A stretch of DNA of 64,000 nt from JAZDFC01 sp043808235 (GTDB lineage Bacteria > Bacteroidota > Ignavibacteria > Ignavibacteriales > Melioribacteraceae). The position numbers and the translations under genes were made by a program. Shown in pieces: positions 22,313-31,479 of this stretch (its first letter is position 1; each line of letters opens with the position of its first letter). The notes beneath the pieces were generated by a model, which was not told the origin of the DNA, ran no database searches, and was given only the letters and a program-made list of their open reading frames with translations. The DNA lies in the NCBI GenBank assembly GCA_043808235.1, contig JAZDFC010000014.1, positions 1 to 64,000 of the forward strand. Reading direction: 5' to 3'.

Positions 22313-24724
22313 ATGGAATTAAATACAACAAGAATTGCAACAAGTTACGCGAACATTTTTTTATCAGTAATAATTGGCATGTTAATTTCATGCCCGGGCA
22401 TTTTTGCACAGAGTACTCTACTCGTGGATTTCGGTTCAAGCGCTTCAAATAACTCTTTTGGCTTAACAGGCTGGAATACAGTTATTAAAAGTCCAAATGT
22501 CAATTATATTGGAGATGGACCCGGCGGACTCATTCCGAATCCTGGCGTCGAGGAGTTGGATGATTATCAAGGAGTGCAAGGTACTCCAAGGATTTTTCAA
22601 ATTGGGGAAAGAGTTGTAGTTACATGGTTCAATACTTCCGATGAAAGTTATTTCATGACTTCGAGAATAAGTTTTACCGATGCTGATAATCCAAATGAAG
22701 ACGGCTCGGGAGGCAATTGGTACACCATGCGGTCGTTCGACGATTATCGAAATACTTATACTGAAATTCCAGCTCACGGTTCGATTCAAACAGCTTTCAA
22801 TATTACCGATGGAGGTGTTCATAAAACAGATGAAACTTACTCAGTGATTAATATTAATCTCACTATAGAATGGTATCAAACTTATCCCAAACAATTTATT
22901 ATCTGCGACAAAATTGAATTATACAATGATTGTGATATTACACCACCCGGTCAACCAACGGGGCTGTCGGCAAATGTTCTTTCGGATTCAAAGGTACAAT
23001 TAAATTGGAACGAACCTGCCGATGATGTTGGTGTTGTTGAGTACCTCATTTATAATAATGGTGAGGTAGAAGGATACAGCAGAACAAATTCATTTACATG
23101 TGTGTTCCTCGAAGCAGATACAGATTATGAATTTAGAATTTCCGCGCTGGATAAAGCAGGTAACGAGAGTATACAATCGCCAATGGTTTCGGCTCATACT
23201 CAAAACTTCAAAGGAGATGCATCGGTTGTTAATCCCGATGGATTCGAATATCTCGGCGCATTCAAGTTACCTGATGATTTTAATTGGGGTGGTGAAGCAA
23301 CTGCTTACAATTTAAACGGCGATGGCGGTCCAATAGGAATTGGATCATCGGATGGTTATCCGGGTTCGCTATTTGCTTCAAATGTAAATCAACCCGAAAA
23401 CGGATTGATTGGCGAAGTTACCATTCCCGTACCCGTCATATTGCCGACAAAATATTTGGAAGAATTAAACACTGCAGATATTTTAATTTCACCTATTAAC
23501 ATCCGGCCCGATAATGTAAACAATTTGGAGTTCGTAGATATTTGGCGAATGGGTTTGGAATACGTTAATGATGAGAATAGACTTTATAGTTCATGGAGTA
23601 TCTATTACACAGTTACCGGCGAAAAGCATGTTTCGATAAGCTGCTGCGATGTGGCGAATTTTACTTCGGTTGCAAGATACGGCGCCTGGTATCTTGGAGA
23701 TCCCGTTCTTCCGCCAAATGATGCAATGCAAGCCGAATATCTTTTTTCAACTCCGGACGAATGGGCAAACGCAAATACTTCCGGCCGAACTCTTGTTACG
23801 GGGAGATACCGCGAAGGGGGTTTGAGCGGATTGGGACCAACACTTTACGCATTTGGAAAAATTAATGACTCGCCTCCCGCACCAAATAGCACACTTGATA
23901 TAACTAACCTTTTGCAATATGGTCCGGTTGAAGGGACTGATAATTACAATTTTCCAAATTCAATTGACGGTTATAATCATGCTGATCTTTGGCGAGATGC
24001 ATTTTGGGCGGAGACCGGGAATCAACAAGCAATTGCAATTCTTGGTAATAAAGCCCGCGGGCAAAATTGGTATGGATATTACGGTGAACGTATGCGGCAT
24101 GATTGGGTGATTGCCGATCTTCCCTACCCCGAATTTTGGGAGACAGATCCTGACGGCAAGGGTTGGAGGTCGCATAATACGGAACCGATGATAGTATTTT
24201 TTAATCCTGCTGATATTGCAAGTGTTGCCAATGGTTTAATACCAACTTATCAACCGCAGCCTTATGCAGCGCTACGAATTGATAAAAATATTTTCTTCAG
24301 TCAAAATCATGAAATATTTTCCGCTTCATACGATAATCAAAAACATCTGCTATATATAACTGAATTTGTGAGAGATCCCGATGGTCAACTTGTTATTCAT
24401 GTCTTCGGTGTGCACGTTGTTCCGGTGAATGTTGAGCAAGATATTCCAAAGCTCAATGAATTCAAGCTAGAACAGAATTATCCCAATCCGTTTAATCCGG
24501 GTACAGTAATAAGCTGGCAGCTTGCAGCCGGCAGTAAAGTACAGTTAAAAATTTTTGATATACTGGGAAGAGAAATTGCTACTCTTGTTGATGAATTTCA
24601 AAATGCGGGGATTCATCATTTTGCATTCTCCGCTCTAAATTATTCATTAAACAGCGGAGTATATTTTTATCAGCTAAGCTGTGGATCACAGAGGATAACA
24701 AAGAAATTAATTATTTTGAAATAG
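22313..24724 (+). CDS. Large secreted FN3 protein with T9SS sorting domain
   Basis: An 803-residue exported protein. The N-terminus has a hydrophobic signal (about residues 15-33, cleavage after FAQ). Residues 34-210 form a domain with a VDFGSS start that resembles carbohydrate-binding sandwiches but was not identified. A fibronectin III domain spans about 213-296 (PGQPTGLSANV, VQLNWNEP). Then comes a large unidentified region (300-700) beginning GFEYLGAFKLPD, possibly beta-propeller. The last 85 residues (NYPNPFNPGTV...) are a T9SS type A sorting domain. It is probably a surface or extracellular enzyme or binding protein. The exact function is unknown. Confidence 0.85.
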   Translation: MELNTTRIATSYANIFLSVIIGMLISCPGIFAQSTLLVDFGSSASNNSFGLTGWNTVIKSPNVNYIGDGPGGLIPNPGVEELDDYQGVQGTPRIFQIGERVVVTWFNTSDESYFMTSRISFTDADNPNEDGSGGNWYTMRSFDDYRNTYTEIPAHGSIQTAFNITDGGVHKTDETYSVININLTIEWYQTYPKQFIICDKIELYNDCDITPPGQPTGLSANVLSDSKVQLNWNEPADDVGVVEYLIYNNGEVEGYSRTNSFTCVFLEADTDYEFRISALDKAGNESIQSPMVSAHTQNFKGDASVVNPDGFEYLGAFKLPDDFNWGGEATAYNLNGDGGPIGIGSSDGYPGSLFASNVNQPENGLIGEVTIPVPVILPTKYLEELNTADILISPINIRPDNVNNLEFVDIWRMGLEYVNDENRLYSSWSIYYTVTGEKHVSISCCDVANFTSVARYGAWYLGDPVLPPNDAMQAEYLFSTPDEWANANTSGRTLVTGRYREGGLSGLGPTLYAFGKINDSPPAPNSTLDITNLLQYGPVEGTDNYNFPNSIDGYNHADLWRDAFWAETGNQQAIAILGNKARGQNWYGYYGERMRHDWVIADLPYPEFWETDPDGKGWRSHNTEPMIVFFNPADIASVANGLIPTYQPQPYAALRIDKNIFFSQNHEIFSASYDNQKHLLYITEFVRDPDGQLVIHVFGVHVVPVNVEQDIPKLNEFKLEQNYPNPFNPGTVISWQLAAGSKVQLKIFDILGREIATLVDEFQNAGIHHFAFSALNYSLNSGVYFYQLSCGSQRITKKLIILK

Positions 24725-24740
24725 ATTATATGTAATCATT

Positions 24741-24800
24741 GGATGAAAGAACTAAGCATCTACTTTCTCTCATTCTTGAAACGGCTTTCATCCTTTGTTT
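24741..24800 (+). terminator. Hairpin after the secreted FN3 gene
   Basis: Arms GGATGAAAG (24741-24749) and CTTTCATCC (24785-24793) with a T-rich tail (TTTGTTT). The long 35-base loop makes it only a moderate terminator. Confidence 0.5.
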
Positions 24801-24869
24801 GAGGATAATATTTCTACTATAATATAAATGTAGTATTCATTATTTATAATAAACTTATCGGAGATAGTA

Positions 24870-25028
24870 ATGAAAATAATTACTATTACTTTAGTAAGTA
24901 TTATCCTCTTAACAGTTGTATCATTCAACCGAGTTGCAACAAAAGTAATTAGCTATCGCCTGCCTACCGGATGTTTAACACGAATTGAATTACTATTTAC
25001 TAAATATACTATAAATATAAAGAGGTGA
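24870..25028 (+). CDS. Possible small exported peptide or gene remnant
   Basis: A 52-codon frame with a fair ribosome site (CGGAGATAGTA before the ATG) and a hydrophobic N-terminus MKIITITLVSIILLTVVSF like a signal peptide. The remainder shows no family. Its stop is part of the ribosome-site region of the next gene (AGAGGTGA). It may be a real leader-like peptide, the 5' stub of a lost exported protein, or chance. Confidence 0.3.
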   Translation: MKIITITLVSIILLTVVSFNRVATKVISYRLPTGCLTRIELLFTKYTINIKR

Positions 25029-25031
25029 AAA

Positions 25032-26585
25032 ATGTGTAAAAGAATTCTAATGTTAATTATTGTTATGGCAGTCTCTTTTCAGATAATTGCCCAAACTGGA
25101 AATGAAGTCCTCAATAAGAGATTTAACAACGGAAATGCAAGTTATCAAAATTTTATACCGGGCAGTAGGATAGAAAATAATATGGATATTCCGGAGGAAA
25201 TGGAATGTTATAAAAATACTATTAATTATGGATGTTCTAGTTTATTAAAGCCACAATTCGAAAATAAATTTATAAATACCGTCTCTGTTGTTGACAACAT
25301 AATTATTAAGGACGAATCAGGACAGCAAACAAATAAACATACTTACTCTTACAATGAAAATGGGAATATTATTTTATATCTTAATGAAAGTTGGGATGGG
25401 AGCCAATGGGTGAATTCTTCACAGGAAACAAATACTTACGATTCCAATGGGAATATTATTTTATATCTTAGTGAAACTTGGGATGGAAGCCAATGGTTGA
25501 ATGATAAGCGAACTCATTATGCATACGATTCCAACGGAAATAGAACTTCATACCAAAGTGAAACTTGGGATGGAAGCCAGTGGGTGAATAGTTGGTGGTA
25601 CTCAACTATTTATGATTCCAATGGGAATGCGACTTTAGACTTAGCTAAACATTGGGAAGAAAACCAGTGGAAGAATGTTAGACAGTACACATACACTTAC
25701 GATTCCAACGGAAATATTACATCCGTGGGTGAGGAGTGGGATGGAAGTCAGTGGGTGCTAACTTCACGTAGGACATATGAATATAACTCCAACCGGGATA
25801 TAACTTTAAATTTTTATGAACTTTGGGATGGAAGTCAATGGGTAAATTCTTCACGCAGGACATACACTTATGATACTAACTGGAATTTGACTTTCTTTCT
25901 TAAGGAAACTTGGGATGGAAGCCAATGGCTGAATGATTCGCAGGAAACATATACTTACGATTCAAACGGAAATGAAACATTAGTCTTTAGTGAAGATTGG
26001 GATGGAAGTCAGTGGGTGAATAATTCCCGGAGAACCTCTACTTATGATTCAAATGAGAATAGGATTTCATATATGGAAGAAAATTGGGATGTAAGTAAAT
26101 GGGTGAATGTTTGGCGGTTCACATATACTTACGATTCAAACCGGAATATGATTTCATCCCTTACTGAAGCATGGGATGGAAGCCAGTGGATAAATAGTAT
26201 TGGAGTAATTTGGTTTGAAGACTTTTTTGGTAATTATATCCAAGTCACTGGATGTGAAATAAATATCTATTACAAAGAGATTACCACTGAGATTAAAGAA
26301 AATGATGCAAATATTCCGGTTTATTCGCTAAGTCAGAATTATCCCAATCCGTTTAATCCAAGTACAGTAATCACTTGGCAGCTTGCAGTTGGCAGTAATG
26401 TAACTTTGAAAATTTATGATGTGCTGGGAAGAGAGATTGCTACTTTGGTTGATGAATTTCAAAATGCCGGCATTCATCATTCTACATTCTCCACTTTACA
26501 TTATTCGTTGCCGAGCGGAGTTTATTTCTACCAACTAACCGCCGGTGAGTTTCAATCAACGATGAAAATGATTTTAACAAAATAG
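25032..26585 (+). CDS. Secreted tandem-repeat (YDSNGN/WDGSQW) protein with T9SS domain
   Basis: A 517-residue exported protein. A signal peptide covers residues 1-20 (ending FQIIAQ). From about residue 95 to 400 there are roughly eleven tandem units of about 29 residues, built on Y-DSNGN...ETWDGSQWVN. These recall RHS/YD-type beta-strand repeats but lack the full RHS core. The T9SS type A domain begins at NYPNPFNPSTV (about residue 433). It is probably a surface adhesin or scaffold. Repeat number may vary between strains, because the DNA repeats are similar too. Confidence 0.82.
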   Translation: MCKRILMLIIVMAVSFQIIAQTGNEVLNKRFNNGNASYQNFIPGSRIENNMDIPEEMECYKNTINYGCSSLLKPQFENKFINTVSVVDNIIIKDESGQQTNKHTYSYNENGNIILYLNESWDGSQWVNSSQETNTYDSNGNIILYLSETWDGSQWLNDKRTHYAYDSNGNRTSYQSETWDGSQWVNSWWYSTIYDSNGNATLDLAKHWEENQWKNVRQYTYTYDSNGNITSVGEEWDGSQWVLTSRRTYEYNSNRDITLNFYELWDGSQWVNSSRRTYTYDTNWNLTFFLKETWDGSQWLNDSQETYTYDSNGNETLVFSEDWDGSQWVNNSRRTSTYDSNENRISYMEENWDVSKWVNVWRFTYTYDSNRNMISSLTEAWDGSQWINSIGVIWFEDFFGNYIQVTGCEINIYYKEITTEIKENDANIPVYSLSQNYPNPFNPSTVITWQLAVGSNVTLKIYDVLGREIATLVDEFQNAGIHHSTFSTLHYSLPSGVYFYQLTAGEFQSTMKMILTK

Positions 26586-26639
26586 AGAGATCAATAAAAA
26601 ACAGAAGTGGAATATTTTTTATCAATCAAGGAGGAATCA

Positions 26640-27368
26640 ATGAAAAGAGTATTTTTATCTATCGCATTATTTGTACTTACATCAGTATTCTTACAAGGAC
26701 AAGTTCCATCAACGATGAGTTATCAAGGAATACTGGCTGATAATTCAGGAGTACCTGTTCCGGATGGAAATTATAATCTAACATTCAGACTTTATAACAC
26801 AGCAAACGGCGGCTCACCGGTCTGGGAGGAAGGTCAACTCCTCCCGGTTTCTAAAGGAGTATTCAATGCTATTTTAGGCAGTGTAATTCCTTTAGCCTTA
26901 CCTTTTGACGAGCAATACTGGCTTGGTATTTCTGTATCGGCAGGCGACGAACTGACGCCAAGAATTCGATTAACCGCCGGGGCATACTGTTTTATTGCCC
27001 AAACAGTTGTGGACGAAGGCATCACGGCAAACAAAATTGCTAATGGGGAAATAACAAGTGAAAAATTGGCGCCTGAAACATTTAGTTTACTTCCCGTAGC
27101 TTATGGAACAATTTCAGATGGAGGTGAAGTCTATGAAGGATCCTCAGGCAATTTCACAGTAACGAAAGTGGGTGACGGCCATTACAAAATCGATTTTGCA
27201 GATTTTAATTATTATTACACAAAAAACGTTACCGTCTGCAGTGTCTATGGTAATGATCCATGTCTGATATCTTATTACGACGCCGGTACATCACTATACA
27301 TTAAAACATTTAATTTGGCCGGTACATTGGAAAATCACTATTTCAATTTTGTTGTGTACAAAAAGTAG
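26640..27368 (+). CDS. Exported protein with tail-fibre-like N-terminal domain
   Basis: A 242-residue protein with a signal peptide (MKRVFLSIALFVLTSVFLQG). It continues with VPSTMSYQGILADNSGVPV and NLTFRLYN...PVWEE, a domain common in Bacteroidota exported proteins that often precedes tail-fibre or endosialidase-chaperone regions. The segment ITANKIANGEITSEKLAP fits that group. The last 90 residues form an unknown beta-rich domain, and no T9SS motif is present. The start at 26640 follows GGAGG; an in-frame ATG at 26607 is not preferred. Confidence 0.75.
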   Translation: MKRVFLSIALFVLTSVFLQGQVPSTMSYQGILADNSGVPVPDGNYNLTFRLYNTANGGSPVWEEGQLLPVSKGVFNAILGSVIPLALPFDEQYWLGISVSAGDELTPRIRLTAGAYCFIAQTVVDEGITANKIANGEITSEKLAPETFSLLPVAYGTISDGGEVYEGSSGNFTVTKVGDGHYKIDFADFNYYYTKNVTVCSVYGNDPCLISYYDAGTSLYIKTFNLAGTLENHYFNFVVYKK

Positions 27369-27430
27369 GTAAAAAATGATTATTGAAATATCGAAGCTGT
27401 CATTAAACAAAATGCATAAGGATAAATAAA

Positions 27431-27952
27431 ATGAAATATATAAAATCAGTATTGATCGGGATGATTCTACTGAATGCTTCAATCACGGCACAATTCAATA
27501 TTCCTTCATCAGTTACCGGAAGCGGAGGTTCTCCAATGTCAGGCAGCAGCAATGCTGTAAACGGAACTGTCGGGCAAACCTTCACAGGAATATTGTCGGG
27601 GAACTATTCGCTTTCGTCCGGATTCTGGTATACAACATCCGCGGTATTAACAGATATTCAAGAAAATGATGAAGATATACCCTTTGAATATGAGCTGTTA
27701 CAGAATTATCCCAATCCGTTTAATCCGAGTACAGTGATTAGCTGGCAACTTGCAGTCGGCAGTAAAGTAACTCTTAAAATTTATGATGTGCTGGGAAGAG
27801 AAATTGTAACTCTTGTTAATGAATTCCAAAATGCAGGCATTCATCATTCTACATTCTCGCCTCTACATTATTCATTGCCAAGCGGAGTTTATTTTTATCA
27901 GTTAACGGCAGGTGAATTTCAATCAACAAAGAAAATGATTTTAACAAAATAA
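27431..27952 (+). CDS. Small T9SS-sorted exported protein
   Basis: A 173-residue exported protein. A signal peptide (1-20) precedes a short domain VTGSGGSPMSGSSNAVNGTVGQ to SLSSGFWYTT (residues 28-68), a pattern seen in many Ignavibacteria surface proteins. A complete T9SS type A domain follows from NYPNPFNPSTV (about 91) to the end. More than half of the protein is sorting domain. Its DNA is very close to the domain at 26330-26585, suggesting recent duplication or conversion. Confidence 0.8.
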   Translation: MKYIKSVLIGMILLNASITAQFNIPSSVTGSGGSPMSGSSNAVNGTVGQTFTGILSGNYSLSSGFWYTTSAVLTDIQENDEDIPFEYELLQNYPNPFNPSTVISWQLAVGSKVTLKIYDVLGREIVTLVNEFQNAGIHHSTFSPLHYSLPSGVYFYQLTAGEFQSTKKMILTK

Positions 27953-27973
27953 TTACACCCCTATTTGATTAAG

Positions 27974-28012
27974 ACCGGAGCTGTTTGTAATATTTACTGG
28001 CTCCGGTTTTTA
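27974..28012 (+). terminator. Rho-independent terminator
   Basis: Arms ACCGGAGC (27974-27981) and GCTCCGGT (28000-28007) with a T-run directly after. It ends the secreted-protein cluster. Confidence 0.75.
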
Positions 28013-28231
28013 ATACTATTAAATTCACGGAGACAATTCGAGTGGTTCACTTACTCACAATGTAAGCGGCAAATATCTTTTTACTTTTAAAAAAATGATT
28101 TTACTATTCGATAATGTTATATGAAAAACAAATCAAATAGAGATTCCTCCAACAATTCCCAAAATCTCGATTTTGAATAAGAAGTGACGGAATATTTGAA
28201 TTAACTCAATGATATGATGTGAATAGGTTTT

Positions 28232-30181
28232 ATGAATAAATTACTTACAGGAATTATAAAAGTACGATTTTTATCGACTCTATTAGCAATAAGCTTTTTA
28301 GGGCTTCTAATTTATTCTTTTTATAGAGATGTTAACCAGACACACAAAAACATTTACTCCCTTGCGTTAAACGAAGCCAGGTCGCATTTCAATAAAGATG
28401 TTCTTTATAGAAGATGGGCGGCTCTCGAAGGAGGTGTTTATGTTCCCGAATCAAAATACACACCATCAAATCCATACTTAAATGTACCTCATCGAGATGT
28501 TGAAACTAAAGAAGGGCAAAAATTAACCCTTGTTAATCCTGCCTACATGACACGACTCGTGCATGAACTAGAATTCAAAGATAATAGAGTAAAAGGACAC
28601 ATTACAAGTTTGAATCCAATCCGCCCCCTAAATAAAGCGGATGAATGGGAGGAAATAGCTTTACTTTCATTTGAAAAAGGGAAGAAAGAATTTCACTCAA
28701 TCCAATTAAAAGACGACAAGTCTATTTTCAGATACATGGGCCCGCTTATTACGGAAAAACCATGCTTAAATTGCCATGCAATGCAAGGGTATAAAGTAGG
28801 TGATGTTAGAGGCGGGATAAGTATTTCGATCCCGTATTCGGAATACCTTACGATTGCCAACACTGATCAGCGAAACAATTTTATTTTTCATTTGATTGTT
28901 GCTATTGTAGGTTTGGTAGGATTGTTTGTGGTAACGAAATCTTCCGAGCTGCACCAAATAAAAATAAAAAATGAGCACAGCAAATTACTTGAAAGTGAAC
29001 AGCGAATCCGTCTCATAATAGAAAATTCACCAGTAGGTATATTCTTCTTTGATACTAAGGGTAAAATACTTGTTTGCAACTCAGCTTTTTCCAATATAAT
29101 CGGTTCTCAAAAAGAAAAAATAATTGGACTTAATTTGAGTAACTTACCGAATAAAAAGGTTGTGGAATGTACTTTAACAACTCTCAAAGGCTTACCGGGA
29201 TATTTTGAAGATCTGTATACTACAGTAACTTCCGATAAAAGTGTTTATTTGCGCGCAATTTTTACACCGGTTTTTGACAATGATAATATAGTATTAGGTG
29301 GAATCGCTATTGTCGAAAATTTTTCAGAGCGTAAAAATTTAGAGGAACAAATTAAAAAAGATGCTGAAGAGCTGGAAAAGATTAATAAAGATCTTCAGAA
29401 TTCAAACAGTGTTATCGAAAAGAGTCTTTTTGAAAAAAGTAAATTTGTAGAAGAACTTCTTAAAGCAAAAGACAAATTAGAAAAAATGAATTGCGAGAAA
29501 GATAAATTCTTTTCGATTATCGCTCATGATTTGAGAAGTCCATTCCAGGGCTTTATTGGATTAACTGAAATTTTTGCCAGGAATATTGATAAATATTCTC
29601 TCCATGAATTATCGGTATTTATGAATGAGATCAACTCAAAAGCAATTAACCTTTTTAAACTTCTCAAGAATCTTTTAGAGTGGGCAAAAATGCAAAGAGG
29701 GATTTCGACCTTTGAGCCAATAAAAACAAACCTCAGTCAATTTACAGAACAGAATATCGAATCGATAAGACTGCAGGCAGAAAAGAAATCGATTAACATT
29801 ATCAATAGAATTGAAGACGGCATAATAGTTTTTGCAGATGAAAATATGGTAAGCTCGACTCTTACCAACCTGCTGACTAATGCAATTAAATTTACGGGGC
29901 AAAATGGAGAAATTGTCATCTCTTCAAGAAATGCAGAAGAAAATAAAGTTGAAGTAACTATTGCTGATACAGGAATTGGCATACCGGATATAATTCTTAA
30001 AAACTTATTCAAGATACAAGAAAAGGTGGGCAGATTAGGAACTGAGGGAGAAGAGAGTACGGGGCTGGGATTGCTTTTGTGCAGAGAATTCATTGAGAAA
30101 CATGGCGGTAAAATTTGGGCGGGAAGCGTTGTTGGCGAAGGAAGTAAATTTCATTTCACTTTACCACTCGCATCTAATTGA
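28232..30181 (+). CDS. Heme c-type (DUF3365) PAS sensor histidine kinase
   Basis: A 649-residue membrane kinase. TM1 covers about residues 11-30. A periplasmic DUF3365/Tll0287-like domain (31-214) has one c-type heme site, CLNCH (178-182). TM2 covers 217-236, a PAS domain about 255-365, and a coiled coil 366-425. The HisKA box is IIAHDLRSPF with phospho-acceptor His432, and the HATPase has N-box NLLTNAIKFT and G-boxes DTGIGIP and TGLGLLL. It probably senses redox potential, O2 or NO through heme. No response regulator lies nearby. Confidence 0.9.
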   Translation: MNKLLTGIIKVRFLSTLLAISFLGLLIYSFYRDVNQTHKNIYSLALNEARSHFNKDVLYRRWAALEGGVYVPESKYTPSNPYLNVPHRDVETKEGQKLTLVNPAYMTRLVHELEFKDNRVKGHITSLNPIRPLNKADEWEEIALLSFEKGKKEFHSIQLKDDKSIFRYMGPLITEKPCLNCHAMQGYKVGDVRGGISISIPYSEYLTIANTDQRNNFIFHLIVAIVGLVGLFVVTKSSELHQIKIKNEHSKLLESEQRIRLIIENSPVGIFFFDTKGKILVCNSAFSNIIGSQKEKIIGLNLSNLPNKKVVECTLTTLKGLPGYFEDLYTTVTSDKSVYLRAIFTPVFDNDNIVLGGIAIVENFSERKNLEEQIKKDAEELEKINKDLQNSNSVIEKSLFEKSKFVEELLKAKDKLEKMNCEKDKFFSIIAHDLRSPFQGFIGLTEIFARNIDKYSLHELSVFMNEINSKAINLFKLLKNLLEWAKMQRGISTFEPIKTNLSQFTEQNIESIRLQAEKKSINIINRIEDGIIVFADENMVSSTLTNLLTNAIKFTGQNGEIVISSRNAEENKVEVTIADTGIGIPDIILKNLFKIQEKVGRLGTEGEESTGLGLLLCREFIEKHGGKIWAGSVVGEGSKFHFTLPLASN

Positions 30182-30413
30182 GTTCAAAAGCTGAGTAATT
30201 TTGTAGATAGCCGTAAATAGACTCGCCTACTTGCAAGCAAATTATTAATGGAAATACGGGGAATAATTCTGCAACAAAAATAGGTTGAAATTGTAAGAAG
30301 AAATAGTTCTCTTTGTAATGGCTTCGATAAAAAGAATTATTAAGAATTAATAACTATTTTTATCGCAGTAAATTTTGAGATATCCTGAAAATAGCAAAAA
30401 GGAATTATTCTTC

Positions 30414-31064
30414 ATGTTTAATTACAACTTCAACGATCTCTTCAATTATGGCGGAGTAACGCTAATAATTCTCATGGTGTGTTCATTACTCTCACTAAAA
30501 GTAATCATCGAAAAATGGCTGTCGCTTGCTCTTTTTAATGAAAAATCAATTGAAACCTCAACACGAGATATCAAATATTCCTTGAAGAAAAACGATCTTG
30601 AAGATGCAATGCATTTCGGTCAGGTAAATAAGAAGAAAAAATTGGGCTTCGAAATTCAGAATCCCATATTCAGTCTCACTACATTCTTATTAAATAACTA
30701 CACGATGAAAAAGGATGAACTGCTCGATCTGACTTTCGCCGAGATGGATAAAGAACTTGTGAAGGCGGAAAAAAATCTTGGCATCCTTGCAACACTCGGA
30801 AACATTGCCCCATTCATTGGTTTGTTTGGAACCGTACTTGGAATCATAAAAGCTTTTCACGGTTTATCTATCAACGAATCGTCAAGTTATCTTGGTGTGA
30901 TGAGCGGTATTTCGGAGGCATTGATTGCAACTGCTGCCGGACTACTTGTTGCAGTACCATCGGTTATTTTTTACAATCATTTCATCAAGCGAATAAAAAG
31001 ATGCATACCTTCAATTGAGAAAGAGATTAAAGAGATGGTTTACATCCTTAAGAGGGAGAATTAA
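30414..31064 (+). CDS. exbB: ExbB/TolQ/MotA-family proton channel protein
   Basis: A 216-residue MotA/TolQ/ExbB protein. TM segments lie at about residues 14-32, near 125-145 and near 165-190. The family core is LGILATLGNIAPFIGLFGTV followed by LIATAAGLLVAVPSV. The ATG at 30414 is taken, since the upstream in-frame TTG at 30375 has no ribosome site. With ExbD and TonB downstream it energises outer-membrane transport from the proton gradient. Confidence 0.9.
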   Translation: MFNYNFNDLFNYGGVTLIILMVCSLLSLKVIIEKWLSLALFNEKSIETSTRDIKYSLKKNDLEDAMHFGQVNKKKKLGFEIQNPIFSLTTFLLNNYTMKKDELLDLTFAEMDKELVKAEKNLGILATLGNIAPFIGLFGTVLGIIKAFHGLSINESSSYLGVMSGISEALIATAAGLLVAVPSVIFYNHFIKRIKRCIPSIEKEIKEMVYILKREN

Positions 31065-31066
31065 TT

Positions 31067-31474
31067 TTGCGAAAGTACAGAATTGAAGAAAAAGAATTTT
31101 CGGATATCAATATAACTCCATTTACAGATGTGGTTCTTGTTCTTTTACTCATCTTCATGATCTCGAGCCCTTTTCTGGTTGTAACTGCATTCAAAGTAAA
31201 ACTTCCTGAAGCTACAACTGCGGAATCAATCACTTCAGAAAAAAACATGGAAATATATCTTGATGCTAACAACAAGTTATATCTTAACGGTAATAATGTT
31301 GTAATATCCGAGTTATTAATACAAGTCCAGCTTGAACTCCAAAAAGATCCGGAGAAGAGTGTTATAATCAAAGCCGATAAAGAATCATTTCATGGGAATT
31401 TTATTTCGCTCTTAGATGAATTAAAAAAAGCCGGCGTTACAAAATTCTTTATCGGGACAAAACGAAAGAGTTAA
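31067..31474 (+). CDS. exbD: ExbD/TolR-family protein
   Basis: A 135-residue ExbD protein with one TM helix (about residues 20-40). The conserved Asp lies in NITPFTDVVLVLLLIFMI, and the periplasmic domain ends IIKADKES...GVTKFFIGT. The start appears to be TTG at 31067, two bases after the exbB stop, with GAGGGAG upstream. No ATG fits. Confidence 0.88.
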   Translation: MRKYRIEEKEFSDINITPFTDVVLVLLLIFMISSPFLVVTAFKVKLPEATTAESITSEKNMEIYLDANNKLYLNGNNVVISELLIQVQLELQKDPEKSVIIKADKESFHGNFISLLDELKKAGVTKFFIGTKRKS

Positions 31475-31479
31475 ATGAC

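Larger units (their letters stand above)
24725..25031. other. Gap between two secreted-protein genes
   Basis: Contains the hairpin at 24741-24800 and the small frame at 24870-25028. Otherwise AT-rich with no visible structure. Confidence 0.6.

Noticed and set aside
25327..26220. CRISPR-like or VNTR array
   Set aside because: The repeats are coding and keep the reading frame of a signal-peptide, T9SS-tagged protein. Spacing and sequence vary as protein repeats do.
27376..27429. 17-codon frame between two secreted-protein genes
   Set aside because: Too short, with no family. It ends just before the next ATG, probably by chance.
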